Origin: JAKOWB01 sp038363005
GTDB taxonomy: Bacteria; Pseudomonadota; Alphaproteobacteria; Kiloniellales; JACOMY01
DNA: 64,000 nucleotides
Reading direction: 5' to 3'
Assembly: GCA_038363005.1 (NCBI GenBank)
Contig: JBBQBI010000012.1
Coordinates: 60,858 to 124,857 of the forward strand
Shown here piece after piece: positions 51,188 to 59,648 of this stretch. A program made the position numbers and the translations under genes. Positions within the stretch are counted from its first letter, which is position 1, and each line of letters starts with the position of its first letter. The notes under the pieces are model-generated. The model did no database searches, had not been told where the DNA came from, and saw only the letters and a list, made by a program, of their open reading frames with translations.

Positions 51188-51691
51188 TCATTTGCGGCCG
51201 CTGTCCTCCGGCGGCCGCTGCACGCGCTTCAGGTCCTTCTCCTCCATGATACCCATCAGCACGGTGCGAAAGCCGGCCACCGCCTCGGCGCCGGCGCGGC
51301 GATAGGCGCGCGCGAAGCGCTGGCGCTGCGTGTCGGTCAGGCGTTGTTCCAGCACGCGGCCCTTCTCGGCCAGTTCCAGCAGGCGCTGGCGGCGGTCGCG
51401 CGCCCCCGGGCGCTGCGTGACGTAGCCCAGCTGCACCAGCTGCCCCAACACGCGCGACAGGCTCTGCTTGGTGATCTGCAGGATCTCCAGCAGCTCGGAC
51501 ACGGTGATGCCGGGGTAGCGGCCGATGAAATAGACCGCGCGGTGGTGCGCCCGGCCGAAGCCGATTTCCGACAGGATCTCGTCGGGCTCCGCGGTGAAGT
51601 CGCGGTAGGCATAGAACATCAGCTCGATGCCCTGGCGCAGCTCCTCCTCGCGCAGGAAGAGGGGATTGGGTCCGGATTTGGGATCAGCCAT
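51188..51691 (-). CDS. petP: MarR-family transcriptional regulator (PetP-like)
   Basis: A 167-residue regulator. The winged helix-turn-helix is seen in 'YPGITVSELLEILQITKQSLSRVLGQLVQLGYVTQRPGARDRRQRLLELAEKGRVLEQRL' (residues 57-118), with the conserved D-R-R-x-x-x-L-x-L-x-x-x-G wing pattern. N- and C-terminal helices form the dimer. It precedes petR in the same orientation by 21 bp. A 6-bp-arm inverted repeat at 51769-51783 in the divergent region before ilvE is a plausible binding site. Confidence 0.85.
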   Translation of the reverse strand: MADPKSGPNPLFLREEELRQGIELMFYAYRDFTAEPDEILSEIGFGRAHHRAVYFIGRYPGITVSELLEILQITKQSLSRVLGQLVQLGYVTQRPGARDRRQRLLELAEKGRVLEQRLTDTQRQRFARAYRRAGAEAVAGFRTVLMGIMEEKDLKRVQRPPEDSGRK

Positions 51692-51725
51692 GCGTCTCGC
51701 GGCGGTCAGGATTACGGCAGTCTTG

Positions 51726-51754
51726 TTGACTTATTCTGCTCGTTTCGTTACGTT
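51726..51754 (+). promoter_or_regulatory. Sigma-70-like promoter in the petP-ilvE gap
   Basis: TTGACT (51726-51731) and TACGTT (51749-51754) with 17-bp spacing form a moderate match pointing to ilvE. It is 130 bp upstream of the start. A suggestion only. Confidence 0.3.
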
Positions 51755-51768
51755 CTCTCTGCCTATCA

Positions 51769-51783
51769 CGAAATTTAATTTCG
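51769..51783. promoter_or_regulatory. AT-rich inverted repeat in the petP-ilvE gap
   Basis: CGAAAT-TTA-ATTTCG is a perfect 6-bp-arm palindrome in an unusually AT-rich part of the 196-bp divergent region, just downstream of the promoter-like sequence at 51726. MarR-family proteins bind such sites, so PetP autoregulation is plausible. Confidence 0.4.
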
Positions 51784-51887
51784 CGAAGGTCGACGGTCGG
51801 AAGCGGCTTTCCCCTTGGGCTTGTGAGCCCGGGCCCGACCTCCTACCGTCGTCGGATAGCCTAAGTCGTAACAGAACGGAACCGAAA

Positions 51888-52808
51888 ATGGCGACGCTTC
51901 CCTTCGATGACCGTCCGGGTGTGATCTGGATGAACGGCACGCTGGTGCCTTGGAAGACGGCTACGCTGCATGTCCTGAGCCATGCGCTGCACTACGCCTC
52001 GAGCGTCTTCGAGGGTGAGCGCGCCTACGGCGGCGTCGTCTTCAAGGGGACCGAGCATCACCAGCGCCTGCACACCTCGGGCGAGATCCTGGGCTTCAAG
52101 GTGCCCTATAGCGTCGCCGAGCTCGACGCCGCGGCCGATACGCTGATCAAGGCCAACGGCCTGTCCGACGCTTACCTGCGGCCGGTCGCCTGGCGCGGCA
52201 GCGAGATGATGGGCGTGTCGGCCCAGCACACCAGGATCAACGTCGCCATCGCCGCCTGGGAATGGCCCAGCTACTTCTCGCCTGAGCTGCGCGAGAAGGG
52301 CATCCGCCTGATGTGGGCGCCCTGGCGCCGGCCCGGGCCAGACATGGCGCCGACCCGCTCCAAGGCGGCCGGCCTTTACATGATTTGCACGCTGTCCAAG
52401 CACGAAGCCGAGAACAAAGGCTTCCATGATGCGTTGATGTTGGACTACCGCGGCCTGCTGGCCGAGGCGACCGGCGCCAACCTCTTCCTGGTGCAGGACG
52501 GCAAGATCCACACGCCGACCCCGGACTGCTTCCTGGACGGCATCACGCGCCGCACGGTGATCGCGCTCGCCAGACGTCTTGGCATCGAGGTCATCGAACG
52601 CCATCTAAAGCCTGAGGAGTTGGCGAAGACCCAGGAGGTCTTCCTGACCGGCACGGCGGCGGAGGTGACCCCGGTGGGCGAGATTGGCGAGTATCGTTTC
52701 GTGCCCGGCCGTGTCACCAAGGCACTGATGGACGCCTACAGCGCCGAGGTGCGCAAGCCGGTGGCGCAGTGGATTCCCTCCGCTGTGCCGACCAGCGCCG
52801 CCGCCTAG
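51888..52808 (+). CDS. ilvE: Branched-chain-amino-acid aminotransferase
   Basis: A 306-residue fold-type IV PLP aminotransferase that interconverts leucine, isoleucine and valine with their 2-oxo acids. The cofactor lysine is Lys159 in 'MAPTRSKAAGLYMIC', and the family blocks 'HALHYASSVFEGERAYGG', 'LRPVAWRGSEMMGV', 'ALMLDYRGLLAEATGANLFLVQDGKIHTPTPDCFLDGITRRTVI' and 'EVFLTGTAAEVTPV' are intact. ATG 51888 begins the homology. A strong terminator follows at 52833-52876. Confidence 0.95.
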   Translation: MATLPFDDRPGVIWMNGTLVPWKTATLHVLSHALHYASSVFEGERAYGGVVFKGTEHHQRLHTSGEILGFKVPYSVAELDAAADTLIKANGLSDAYLRPVAWRGSEMMGVSAQHTRINVAIAAWEWPSYFSPELREKGIRLMWAPWRRPGPDMAPTRSKAAGLYMICTLSKHEAENKGFHDALMLDYRGLLAEATGANLFLVQDGKIHTPTPDCFLDGITRRTVIALARRLGIEVIERHLKPEELAKTQEVFLTGTAAEVTPVGEIGEYRFVPGRVTKALMDAYSAEVRKPVAQWIPSAVPTSAAA

Positions 52809-52832
52809 GCGTCGATCCGAAGCTTTCCACCG

Positions 52833-52876
52833 CTTCGGGCGGCGCTTCCGGGAGGAGGCGCCGCCCGAAGGCTTTT
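52833..52876 (+). terminator. Intrinsic terminator after ilvE
   Basis: CTTCGGGCGGCGC and GCGCCGCCCGAAG form a perfect 13-bp stem with a 12-nt loop, followed by GCTTTT. It is 24 bp after the ilvE stop and before the Gre-factor gene. Confidence 0.85.
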
Positions 52877-52917
52877 CGGGCCTTGTTTCTGCTGAACGAC
52901 CTATTGGGAGAAAAGAT

Positions 52918-53412
52918 ATGAGCCGCGCCTTCGTCAAGGAACAGGATGGCGAGCCCTTGCCCAGCGAGGCGATGGACCTGCCGGTTTCCGACAATCCCAA
53001 TCTGGTCACGCCCAAGGGCCTGAAGCGGCTGGAGAAGCTGCTGACCGACTATGAGAAGGAGCAGGCCAGCCTGAAGGCCGCTGATCGGCTGCAGGACCGC
53101 CCGCATCTGGAGCGCGTGGAGCGCGAGATCCGCTACTACAAGTCTCGGCTGGAAACGGCGCAGGTCACCACGCCCGACAGCCAGCCGCAGGACCGCGTCG
53201 GCTTCGGCGCCTTCGTCACGGTGATCGGCGAGGACGACAAGCGCCACGACTACCAGATCGTCGGCGAGGACGAGGCCGACCCCGACCACGACCGGGTCTC
53301 CTATGTGTCGCCGTTGGCGCGCGCGCTGATGGGTGCAAAGGTCGGTGACAGTGTCACCTGGCGCCGACCCGCCGGCGACCTGGATCTGGAAATCGAGAAG
53401 ATTCACTACTGA
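52918..53412 (+). CDS. GreA/GreB-family transcription elongation factor
   Basis: A 164-residue protein with the N-terminal coiled-coil hairpin and C-terminal FKBP-like domain of Gre factors. 'NLVTPKGLKRLEKLL' resembles the GreA/B start, and 'RPHLERVEREIRYYKSRLETAQV' is the second coiled-coil strand. 'RVGFGAFVTVIGEDDKRHDYQIVGEDEADPDHDRVSYVSPLARALMGAKVGDSVTWRRPAGDLDLEIEKI' is the FKBP-like part. The acidic hairpin tip needed for RNA cleavage is 'DRPHLE', so catalytic activity is possible but unproven. It may be GreB-like; the subfamily is uncertain. Confidence 0.88.
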   Translation: MSRAFVKEQDGEPLPSEAMDLPVSDNPNLVTPKGLKRLEKLLTDYEKEQASLKAADRLQDRPHLERVEREIRYYKSRLETAQVTTPDSQPQDRVGFGAFVTVIGEDDKRHDYQIVGEDEADPDHDRVSYVSPLARALMGAKVGDSVTWRRPAGDLDLEIEKIHY

Positions 53413-53422
53413 GGTCTCGAAG

Positions 53423-53451
53423 CCCCTCTCCCATCGCAGATGGGGGAGGGG
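53423..53451. terminator. Hairpin between convergent Gre-factor and moaE genes
   Basis: CCCCTCTCCCATC and GATGGGGGAGGGG form a 13-bp stem with one mismatch and a 3-nt loop, in the 55-bp convergent gap. It resembles the REP-like stems elsewhere and probably acts as a bidirectional terminator. Confidence 0.55.
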
Positions 53452-53467
53452 GCCGAGGCCGCCCCTA

Positions 53468-53914
53468 CTATTTCCACTTCTCCGTCGCGCCTTCGTCGCT
53501 CTCGCGGGCCTCGACCCAGCGGGCTTCGGCATCGCCCTCCTCGAGCTTCCAGAAGGGCGCCTTGGTCTTCAGCCAGTCGATCAGGAAGTGGGTGGCCTCC
53601 AGCGCCGCCTCGCGGTGGGCGCTGGCGCAGGCGACCAGGACGATGCGGTCGCCTGGCTCCAACCGGCCAAAACGATGGATGATGAGCGTGGCTTCCAGCG
53701 GCCAACGCGCCCGTGCCTCGGCCTCGATGGCGGCGAGCTGCTTCTCGGTCATGCCGGGATAATGCTCCAACGTCATGGCCTGGATCGGCGCGCCCTGCAC
53801 CAGCTCGCGCACCAGGCCGACGAAGACGCCAAGGCCGCCGACCGCCAGGTTGCCGGCGGTCAGCGCCGCCAGCTCCTGGCCGATGTCGAAGTCCTCGCGC
53901 TGCACGCGGATCAT
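53468..53914 (-). CDS. moaE: Molybdopterin synthase catalytic subunit
   Basis: A 148-residue subunit that adds dithiolene sulfurs to precursor Z with MoaD. 'GGLGVFVGLVRE', 'LEHYPGMTEKQLAAIEAEARARWPL', 'IIHRFGRLEPGDRIVLVACASAHREAALEATHFLIDWLKTKAPFWKLE' contain the conserved active-site Lys and Arg residues. It starts 4 bp after the moaD stop. The order mobB-moeA-moaD-moaE (leftward) forms a compact molybdenum-cofactor operon. Confidence 0.95.
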   Translation of the reverse strand: MIRVQREDFDIGQELAALTAGNLAVGGLGVFVGLVRELVQGAPIQAMTLEHYPGMTEKQLAAIEAEARARWPLEATLIIHRFGRLEPGDRIVLVACASAHREAALEATHFLIDWLKTKAPFWKLEEGDAEARWVEARESDEGATEKWK

Positions 53915-53918
53915 GCTG

Positions 53919-54170
53919 TCAGCCGCCCGTCACCGGCGGGAACAGCGCCACCTCGTCGCCGGCCCGCACCGGATGCTCCAGCCCGACATAGTCCTGGTTC
54001 ACCGCGACGCGCAGCTTGCTCAGATCGGCCAGCGCCGCCTGATAGGCGGGGCCGCGACCCTTCAGCCACTCGATCAGCTCGGCCACCGTGGTGACGCTGG
54101 CCGGCGGCGCCACGCTTTCCTCGCCGTGCCCCAGCCGGGTGCGCAGCCAGGCGAAGTAGAGCAGCTTCAT
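53919..54170 (-). CDS. moaD: Molybdopterin synthase sulfur carrier subunit
   Basis: An 83-residue ubiquitin-fold protein ending in Gly-Gly, the residue pair that is thiocarboxylated to supply sulfur. 'MKLLYFAWLRTRLGHGEE' starts it, and 'VNQDYVGLEHPVRAGDEVALFPPVTGG' ends it. It overlaps moeA by 4 bp (ATGA). Confidence 0.95.
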   Translation of the reverse strand: MKLLYFAWLRTRLGHGEESVAPPASVTTVAELIEWLKGRGPAYQAALADLSKLRVAVNQDYVGLEHPVRAGDEVALFPPVTGG

Positions 54171-55423
54171 GCCAGCACCTCGGCGTAGGGGATGAAGTCC
54201 AGGCGATCGCCCGGCTGCACCTGGGTCACCGCGTCGGGCAGCGGCGCGAAACCCTGGGTCTCGCTCAGCGAGGTCAGGATGCCGGCGCCCTCGCGCGGGA
54301 ACTTGCGGGCCAGCCATCGGCCGTCGTCGCCGCGCTCCAGGAAAACGCGCAGCCATTCCTGGCGGTCCGCTTTTTTCCGATAAGCGAAGGCGGCCTCGAC
54401 CGGGAAGCTCAGCGGCTCCTGCGGCGTCGCGCCGGCCAGCAGCTGCAGCAGCGGCCGCACCAGGGCGACGAAGGTAACGACGGCGGCGGCCGGATTGCCC
54501 GGCAGGCCGACGAAGGCGGTGCGTGCCACCTGGCCCAGCGCCACCGGGCGGCCGGGCTTGATCGCCAGGCGCCAGAGATGCAGCTGGCCCTGACCGGCGA
54601 TGGCGGCCTTGACGTGGTCCTCTTCGCCCTCCGACACGCCACCGGAGGTGACGATCAGGTCGTGTGCCGCGGCGGCGGCGGCCAGCGCGGCGGCAATGGC
54701 CGGTCGGCTGTCGGGCAGGATGCCGAGGTCGGTGACCAGCACCCCCTGGGCGCGCAGCAGCGCGGCAACGGAGAAGCGGTTGGCGTCATAGAGCGCACCC
54801 GGCGGCAGCGACTGGCCGGGCTCGACAATCTCGTCGCCGGTGGAAAACAGCGCGGCGCGCAGGGGGCGGGCGACCTGCAGCGTCGTGGCGCCCAGGCTGG
54901 CGGCCAGGCCGATGTCGACCGGGCGCAAGCGGCGGCCGGCCCGCAGCACCGTGGCACCGGCCTGGATATCCTCGCCGGTCAGGCGGCGGTTGGCACCCTG
55001 CCGGATGCCGGGGTGGATGACGACGTGGTCACCCTCCTGCCGGCAGTCCTCCTGCATCATCACGGTGTCGGCGCCGACCGGCATGGGCGCGCCGGTGAAG
55101 ATGCGGATTGCCTCGCCGCGGCGCGCCGGGCGCTCCAGCGGATGACCGGCGGCGGCGCGCCCGCCGATCGGCAGGCGGGTGTCGGCGTCGGGCAGCAGGT
55201 CGGCGTGGTAAAGGGCATAGCCGTCGACGGCGGCGTTGTCGTGTGGCGGCACGGCGCGCGGTGCGACCAGGTCGGCCGCCAGGATACGCCCGGCGGCGGC
55301 GGCCAGCGGCACCGTCTCAGCCTCGGCCACCGGCCGCAGGCGCTCGGCCAGCAGACGGCGTGCCTCGGCCATCGGCAGTAGCGGGCCACCAAAGGCGAAG
55401 CAGTCGTCGGCCAGCTGCGCCAT
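54167..55423 (-). CDS. moeA: Molybdopterin molybdotransferase
   Basis: A 418-residue enzyme inserting molybdenum into adenylated molybdopterin. Family blocks are 'VPPHDNAAVDGYAL', 'RIFTGAPMPVGADTVMMQEDC', 'ANRRLTGEDIQAGATVLRAGRRLRPVDIGLAASLGATTLQV', 'STGDEIVEPGQSLPPGALYDAN', 'SGGVSEGEEDHVKAAI' and 'VGLPGNPAAAVVTFVALVRPLL'. Domain IV ends the protein. The start codon overlaps the mobB stop by 1 bp. No obvious mutation of the active-site residues. Confidence 0.95.
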   Translation of the reverse strand: MAQLADDCFAFGGPLLPMAEARRLLAERLRPVAEAETVPLAAAAGRILAADLVAPRAVPPHDNAAVDGYALYHADLLPDADTRLPIGGRAAAGHPLERPARRGEAIRIFTGAPMPVGADTVMMQEDCRQEGDHVVIHPGIRQGANRRLTGEDIQAGATVLRAGRRLRPVDIGLAASLGATTLQVARPLRAALFSTGDEIVEPGQSLPPGALYDANRFSVAALLRAQGVLVTDLGILPDSRPAIAAALAAAAAAHDLIVTSGGVSEGEEDHVKAAIAGQGQLHLWRLAIKPGRPVALGQVARTAFVGLPGNPAAAVVTFVALVRPLLQLLAGATPQEPLSFPVEAAFAYRKKADRQEWLRVFLERGDDGRWLARKFPREGAGILTSLSETQGFAPLPDAVTQVQPGDRLDFIPYAEVLA

Positions 55424-55977
55424 CAGGCGACGTCCTGCCGGGCGCCGGCCAGGCCGCAGTGGCGGATGATGAAGCTGGCGATGGCCTCCGCGTCGTCCAG
55501 CGCCAATTGCGGCAGCGGGCAGCCGGGCAGTGGCGCCGGGGCTGCCACCGCGATGATATGCGGATCCTCTGGCCAGAGCGGCGGCTTGCCAAGGTCGGGA
55601 CGAAAGACCTCCAGCTTCTCGTGGCGCTCGCGCTTGAAGCCCTCGATTAGCACCAGGTCGACCGGCGCCAGGCGCGCCAGCAGCTCCTGCGAGGTCGGCT
55701 CCGGCGCGCCGCGCAGCTCGTGCTGCAGCGCCCAGCGATGCGCCGAGGACACCAGCACCTCGCTGGCGCCGGCGGCGCGGTGGCGGAAGGAATCCTTGCC
55801 CGGCCTGTCCAGGTCGAATTCGTGGTGCGCGTGCTTCAGCGTCGAGACGGTGAGGCCGCGCGCGGTCAAGGCCGGGATCAGGCGTTCGATCAGCGTGGTC
55901 TTGCCGCTGCCCGACCAGCCGGCCAGGCCCAGCACACGTTGCGTTTGAGGGGCGGTCTCGCGCATGGCCGACACCAT
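55423..55977 (-). CDS. mobB: Molybdopterin-guanine dinucleotide biosynthesis protein B
   Basis: A 184-residue GTP-binding protein helping convert Mo-molybdopterin to the guanine dinucleotide form. Walker A is 'GLAGWSGSGKTTLIERLIPAL', and 'VSTLKHAHHEFDLDRPGKDSFRHRAAGASEVLVSS' and 'DLVLIEGFKRERHEKLEVFR' match MobB. ATG 55977 or ATG 55965 could start it; neither has a strong ribosome-binding site. The preceding pgsA gene ends 53 bp upstream on the same strand. Confidence 0.92.
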   Translation of the reverse strand: MVSAMRETAPQTQRVLGLAGWSGSGKTTLIERLIPALTARGLTVSTLKHAHHEFDLDRPGKDSFRHRAAGASEVLVSSAHRWALQHELRGAPEPTSQELLARLAPVDLVLIEGFKRERHEKLEVFRPDLGKPPLWPEDPHIIAVAAPAPLPGCPLPQLALDDAEAIASFIIRHCGLAGARQDVA

Positions 55978-56029
55978 AGGCAGTCGCCCGGCCGGCGCCA
56001 AGCAAGCGCAAGCGGTCGCAGGCTGGCGG

Positions 56030-56596
56030 TCAGGGGGCCTTGCCGACCCCCATATGACGCAGGCCGGTCTTCAGGTAGCCCCAGCCGGTGACCAGGGTCA
56101 GCAGCACGGCCAGCCACAGGCAGGCAACGCCCAGCCCCTGCCAGAAGCGACCCCAGGCCGGCGCGATGATCAGGATGGTCAAAGCCACCATCTGCACCGT
56201 GGTCTTCCACTTGGCCAGCGCGGTGACCGGCACGCTCACGTTGAGCGGGCCGAGATATTCGCGCAGGCCGGAGACCAGCAGCTCGCGCGACAGGATCAGG
56301 ATCACCGCCACCACCTCCAGCCCGCGCAGCTGGCCGACGGCGGCCAGCATGACCAGCACGGCCGCCACCAGCAGCTTGTCGGCGATGGGGTCGAGGAAGC
56401 GGCCGAGTGGCGAGACCAGGCCCTGCTCGCGTGCCAGCTTGCCGTCCAGCCAGTCGGTCACGCTGGCGGCGATGAACAGCAGCAGCACCACCCAGCGGGC
56501 CCAATCGTGCCAGACGTACAACAAGCCGACGACTGGCGGGATCAGGGCGATCCGCGCCAGCGTCAGCAGGTTGGGCAGGGCAGTGAGCTGGCTCAC
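56030..56596 (-). CDS. pgsA: CDP-diacylglycerol-glycerol-3-phosphate 3-phosphatidyltransferase
   Basis: A 188-residue inner-membrane enzyme for phosphatidylglycerol phosphate synthesis. The CDP-alcohol phosphatidyltransferase motif D-G-x2-A-R-x8-G-x3-D-x3-D is met by 'DWLDGKLAREQGLVSPLGRFLDPIADKLL' (about residues 48-76). Several membrane helices follow. It is the first gene of a leftward run into the mob/moe genes but unrelated in function. Confidence 0.93.
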   Translation of the reverse strand: MSQLTALPNLLTLARIALIPPVVGLLYVWHDWARWVVLLLFIAASVTDWLDGKLAREQGLVSPLGRFLDPIADKLLVAAVLVMLAAVGQLRGLEVVAVILILSRELLVSGLREYLGPLNVSVPVTALAKWKTTVQMVALTILIIAPAWGRFWQGLGVACLWLAVLLTLVTGWGYLKTGLRHMGVGKAP

Positions 56597-56621
56597 GCCG
56601 TCGCTATCGACAGGCGTCGGC

Positions 56622-57200
56622 TCAGTTCTGCACCTTCAGCGACGAGATCGAGTCGTTGAAGGAATCGAGGTTGTAGACACCAGGCGTCAGCGTCGCGCAG
56701 CTGCCGCCGTAGTCCTTCGACTTGCAAACCTTCCAGGTGCCCTTGAAGACCGCGATGGACGACACCGTGTCGTTGAAGCCGGCGTAGCTGCTCAGGTTGC
56801 TCACGCTCTCGGTGAGGCGCGCCACCTTGCCGTTGCCGTCCTTGTCGGTGAACAGCAGGATCACGCCGGAATCGTTGTCATAGTTGCCAACCGGGCGGAT
56901 CGAAGTGGCCTCGTCCGACAGACCGCCCAGGCTGTGCAGGCCCTGGCCGAAGGTCTTGCAGCCACCCTTGAAGTTGAAGTCCTTGCAGACTTCGAACTTG
57001 CCGGAGATCACGAAGATCGACGAGGCGGTGTCGTTGAAGCCGAAGGAACCGAGATCGGTGATCGGCCCGTCGACCTGCATGCTGACGCCTTTGCCGTCGA
57101 AGTCCTTGAACAGGACGGCCGCGGGCTTTTTTTCAGCGGCGATCGCGGCCGATGAGGCCAGTACGGCAATGGCGGCGACGGCCGCTAAAAGACTGCGCAT
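56622..57200 (-). CDS. Secreted beta/gamma-crystallin-like protein
   Basis: A 192-residue protein with a signal peptide (MRSLLAAVAAIAVLASSAAIA, cleavage near residue 22). It contains four copies of the calcium-binding [ND]-[ND]-x-x-[ST]-[ST]-type motif: NDTASS (56-61), SDEATS (95-100), NDTVSS (143-148) and NDSISS (182-187), so it should fold as two beta/gamma-crystallin domains. Cysteine pairs (72/81 and 159/168) sit in matching positions of the two halves, showing an internal duplication. Function is unknown; calcium-binding stability or cell-surface roles are common in microbial relatives. Confidence 0.82.
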   Translation of the reverse strand: MRSLLAAVAAIAVLASSAAIAAEKKPAAVLFKDFDGKGVSMQVDGPITDLGSFGFNDTASSIFVISGKFEVCKDFNFKGGCKTFGQGLHSLGGLSDEATSIRPVGNYDNDSGVILLFTDKDGNGKVARLTESVSNLSSYAGFNDTVSSIAVFKGTWKVCKSKDYGGSCATLTPGVYNLDSFNDSISSLKVQN

Positions 57201-57281
57201 AACGTGTCCTCCTGAAGTTCCCTCACGATCTTACAGTACGATTATGACAGCCTATTCGTTCCCCGAGCGACATGGAAAGTG

Positions 57282-59288
57282 TCAGGCGCCATGGAAATGG
57301 TCGTGCAGCTTGCGCGCTACGGTGGCTGAGATGCCGGGCACCTGCGTCAGGTCGGCCAGCCCCGCGCGGGCCACCGCGGCGGCCGAGCCGAAGTGCAGCA
57401 GCAGGGCCTTTTTGCGCTTGGCGCCGATGCCCGGCACCGCGTCCAGTGCCGAGGTCAGGCGCGCCTTGGCCCGCCCGCGCCGGTGCGTGCCGATGGCGAA
57501 GCGGTGCGCCTCGTCGCGCAGGCGCTGCAGGAAGTAGAGCAGCGGGTCGCGCGGCTCCAGCATGAAGGACGGTCGCCCGGGCAGCGTGATGCGCTCGCGT
57601 CCGGCATCGCGATCGGGCCCCTTGGCGACGGCGACCAGCGGAATGTCGGACAGGCCCAACTCCGCCAGCGCCTGCTCCACCACCGTGAGCTGCCCCTTGC
57701 CGCCGTCCAGGATCACCAGGTCCGGCCAGCCGGTACCTTCGCGACCGGGGTCCTCCTTCAAGGCGCGGCTGAAGCGGCGGGTCAGGACCTCGCGCATCAT
57801 GCCGTAGTCGTCGCTGGCGGCACCGGCCTCGCTCTTGATGCCGAACTGGCGATAGGCCGCCTTGATGAAGCCCTCGGGCCCGGCGACCACCATGGCGCCG
57901 TAGGCGTTGGTGCCTTGGATGTGGCTGTTGTCGTAGACCTCGATCCGCTCCGGTGCCGCCTCCAGGCCGAAGCGATCGGCCAAAGCCTCCAGCAGGCGCT
58001 TCTGTGTCGAGGTCTCGGCCAGGCGCCGGCCCAGCGCTTCACGCGCGTTGGTCAGCGCCTGCTCCACCAGCTTGCGCTTGCCGCCGCGCTGCGGCACCAG
58101 CAGCTCCACCCGGCGTCCGGCGCTGGTGGACAGTGCCTCGGCCAACAGCTCCTGCTGCGGCACGCCGTGGCTGACCAGGATCAGCGGTGGCGCCGGCTTG
58201 TCGGCGTAGAACTGCGCCAGGAAGGCAGCCAGCACGCCCGGCACCTCCAGCCCCTTGTCGTGCGCTGGAAAATAGGCGCGATTGCCGTAGTTGCGCCCGG
58301 TGCGGAAAAAGAAGACCTGGACGCAGACCTGGCCGCCGTCGGACGCGGCGGCCACCACGTCGGCGTCGTCCAGGCCCTCCAGGTTGATGTCCTGATGCGA
58401 CTGGATATGCGCCAGCGCCTTCAGGCGGTCGCGATAGAGCGCGGCCTGCTCGAAGTCCAGCGCCGTCGAGGCGGCTTCCATCGCCGCCTGCAGCTGCTGC
58501 CGCAGCCCGCCCTCGTGGCCGGTCAGGAAGGCCTTGGTGTCGGCCACCAGCCCGGCGTAGTCGGCGACGCTGATGCGCTCGACGCAGGGCGCCGAGCAGC
58601 GCTTGATCTGGAACAGCAGGCAGGGCCGCGAGCGTTGGCTGAACACCGCATCGGTGCAGGACCGCAACAGGAAGGCCTTCTCCAGCGCGGTGATGGTGCG
58701 CGCCACGGCGCCGGCGGAGGCGAAGGGCCCGAAGTAGTCGCCAGGCACGCTGTGCGCGCCGCGATGCTTGGCCAGGCGCGGCACCGGGTGGTCACGGGTC
58801 AGCAGGATATAGGGAAAGGACTTGTCATCGCGCAGCAGCACGTTGAAGCGCGGTAGGTGCCGTTTGATCAGATTGCTTTCCAGCAGCAGCGCCTCGACCT
58901 CGCTGCCGGTGGTGATGACCTCCAGCTTCGCGGTTTCGGCCACCATGCGCTGCAAGCGGATCGGCAGGCGCGGCAGCTGGGTGTAGGTCGTCACCCGGCG
59001 CTTCAGGTGGCGCGCCTTGCCGACGTACAGCACATCGCCGCGCCGGTTCAGCATGCGATAGACGCCGGGCGAGGCCGGCAGGTGGCGCAGCGCCGCGCGC
59101 AGCACCCCGACGCCGCGCGGCTGCGCGTCGGTACCCTCGCCGTCCGCGTGCGGATCGGCACCGCCGCGGTTTGAAGTGTCGTCTGTCTCGGTCTCCGCGG
59201 ACGCAGAGCTGTCGGTAGCGGCCAGCGGTGCTGCCCGCTTGCCACCCTGCGTCGGATCCTTGCTGCGTCGTCGACCCTTCAGCACCAT
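57282..59288 (-). CDS. uvrC: UvrABC excinuclease subunit C
   Basis: A 668-residue repair nuclease that makes both incisions around DNA lesions with UvrA and UvrB. The GIY-YIG domain begins 'LPASPGVYRMLNRRGDVLYVGKARHLKRRV' (about residues 70-100). The UVR motif is 'LQAAMEAASTALDFEQAALYRDRLKALAHIQ', the RNase H-like endonuclease domain has 'IEVYDNSHIQGTNAYGAMVV', and the C-terminus has two helix-hairpin-helix motifs ('LDAVPGIGAKRKKALLLHF' and 'LTQVPGISATVARKLHDHF'). The N-terminal 55-60 residues are an acidic Ser/Thr-rich extension before the conserved core, so a later start is possible. Confidence 0.95.
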   Translation of the reverse strand: MVLKGRRRSKDPTQGGKRAAPLAATDSSASAETETDDTSNRGGADPHADGEGTDAQPRGVGVLRAALRHLPASPGVYRMLNRRGDVLYVGKARHLKRRVTTYTQLPRLPIRLQRMVAETAKLEVITTGSEVEALLLESNLIKRHLPRFNVLLRDDKSFPYILLTRDHPVPRLAKHRGAHSVPGDYFGPFASAGAVARTITALEKAFLLRSCTDAVFSQRSRPCLLFQIKRCSAPCVERISVADYAGLVADTKAFLTGHEGGLRQQLQAAMEAASTALDFEQAALYRDRLKALAHIQSHQDINLEGLDDADVVAAASDGGQVCVQVFFFRTGRNYGNRAYFPAHDKGLEVPGVLAAFLAQFYADKPAPPLILVSHGVPQQELLAEALSTSAGRRVELLVPQRGGKRKLVEQALTNAREALGRRLAETSTQKRLLEALADRFGLEAAPERIEVYDNSHIQGTNAYGAMVVAGPEGFIKAAYRQFGIKSEAGAASDDYGMMREVLTRRFSRALKEDPGREGTGWPDLVILDGGKGQLTVVEQALAELGLSDIPLVAVAKGPDRDAGRERITLPGRPSFMLEPRDPLLYFLQRLRDEAHRFAIGTHRRGRAKARLTSALDAVPGIGAKRKKALLLHFGSAAAVARAGLADLTQVPGISATVARKLHDHFHGA

Positions 59289-59648
59289 GCGCCCAGGCGT
59301 TCGCCCGTCCCGGAAATCCTGTCAAGCGTGTCGCAAAGCCAGCAGTTGCGCGGCCTTCCATAGCTATCCACGGAAGCTGTGGATAACCTTGTTGTTATCT
59401 CCCCAGGCGGCCCATGGCGAGCGTGGCGCCACAAGGGTTTCATCAAACTGCCCATTTTTTAGGCAAAATATCTAACCTATTGATATTGGCCGCAGACTTG
59501 TTACTGACCAATAACAGAACCATGACGAAATGGAATTGTCGGCTGAGCCCGGCGGGCTGTCAGCGCCCACTGTTCAACCTGTTGAAAACTAGTGCTCGGG
59601 GTGTTCAGCGGGAAAGCCTGATTCGGCAAGGTCTTAGCCTTCATGAGG
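59289..59648. other. 360-bp AT-richer gap with DnaA-box-like sequences
   Basis: No gene is supported here, and frames on both strands look like chance. TGTGGATAA at 59378-59386 is the exact complement of the DnaA-box consensus TTATCCACA, and TATCCACGG at 59365-59373 is a 7-of-9 match on the other strand; TATCCAC and GTGGATA are a perfect 7-bp inverted repeat. The 59440-59540 part is markedly AT-rich (for example TTTTTTAGGCAAAATATCTAA). It may be a DnaA titration or control site, or a replication origin candidate. The function is unproven. Confidence 0.35.
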
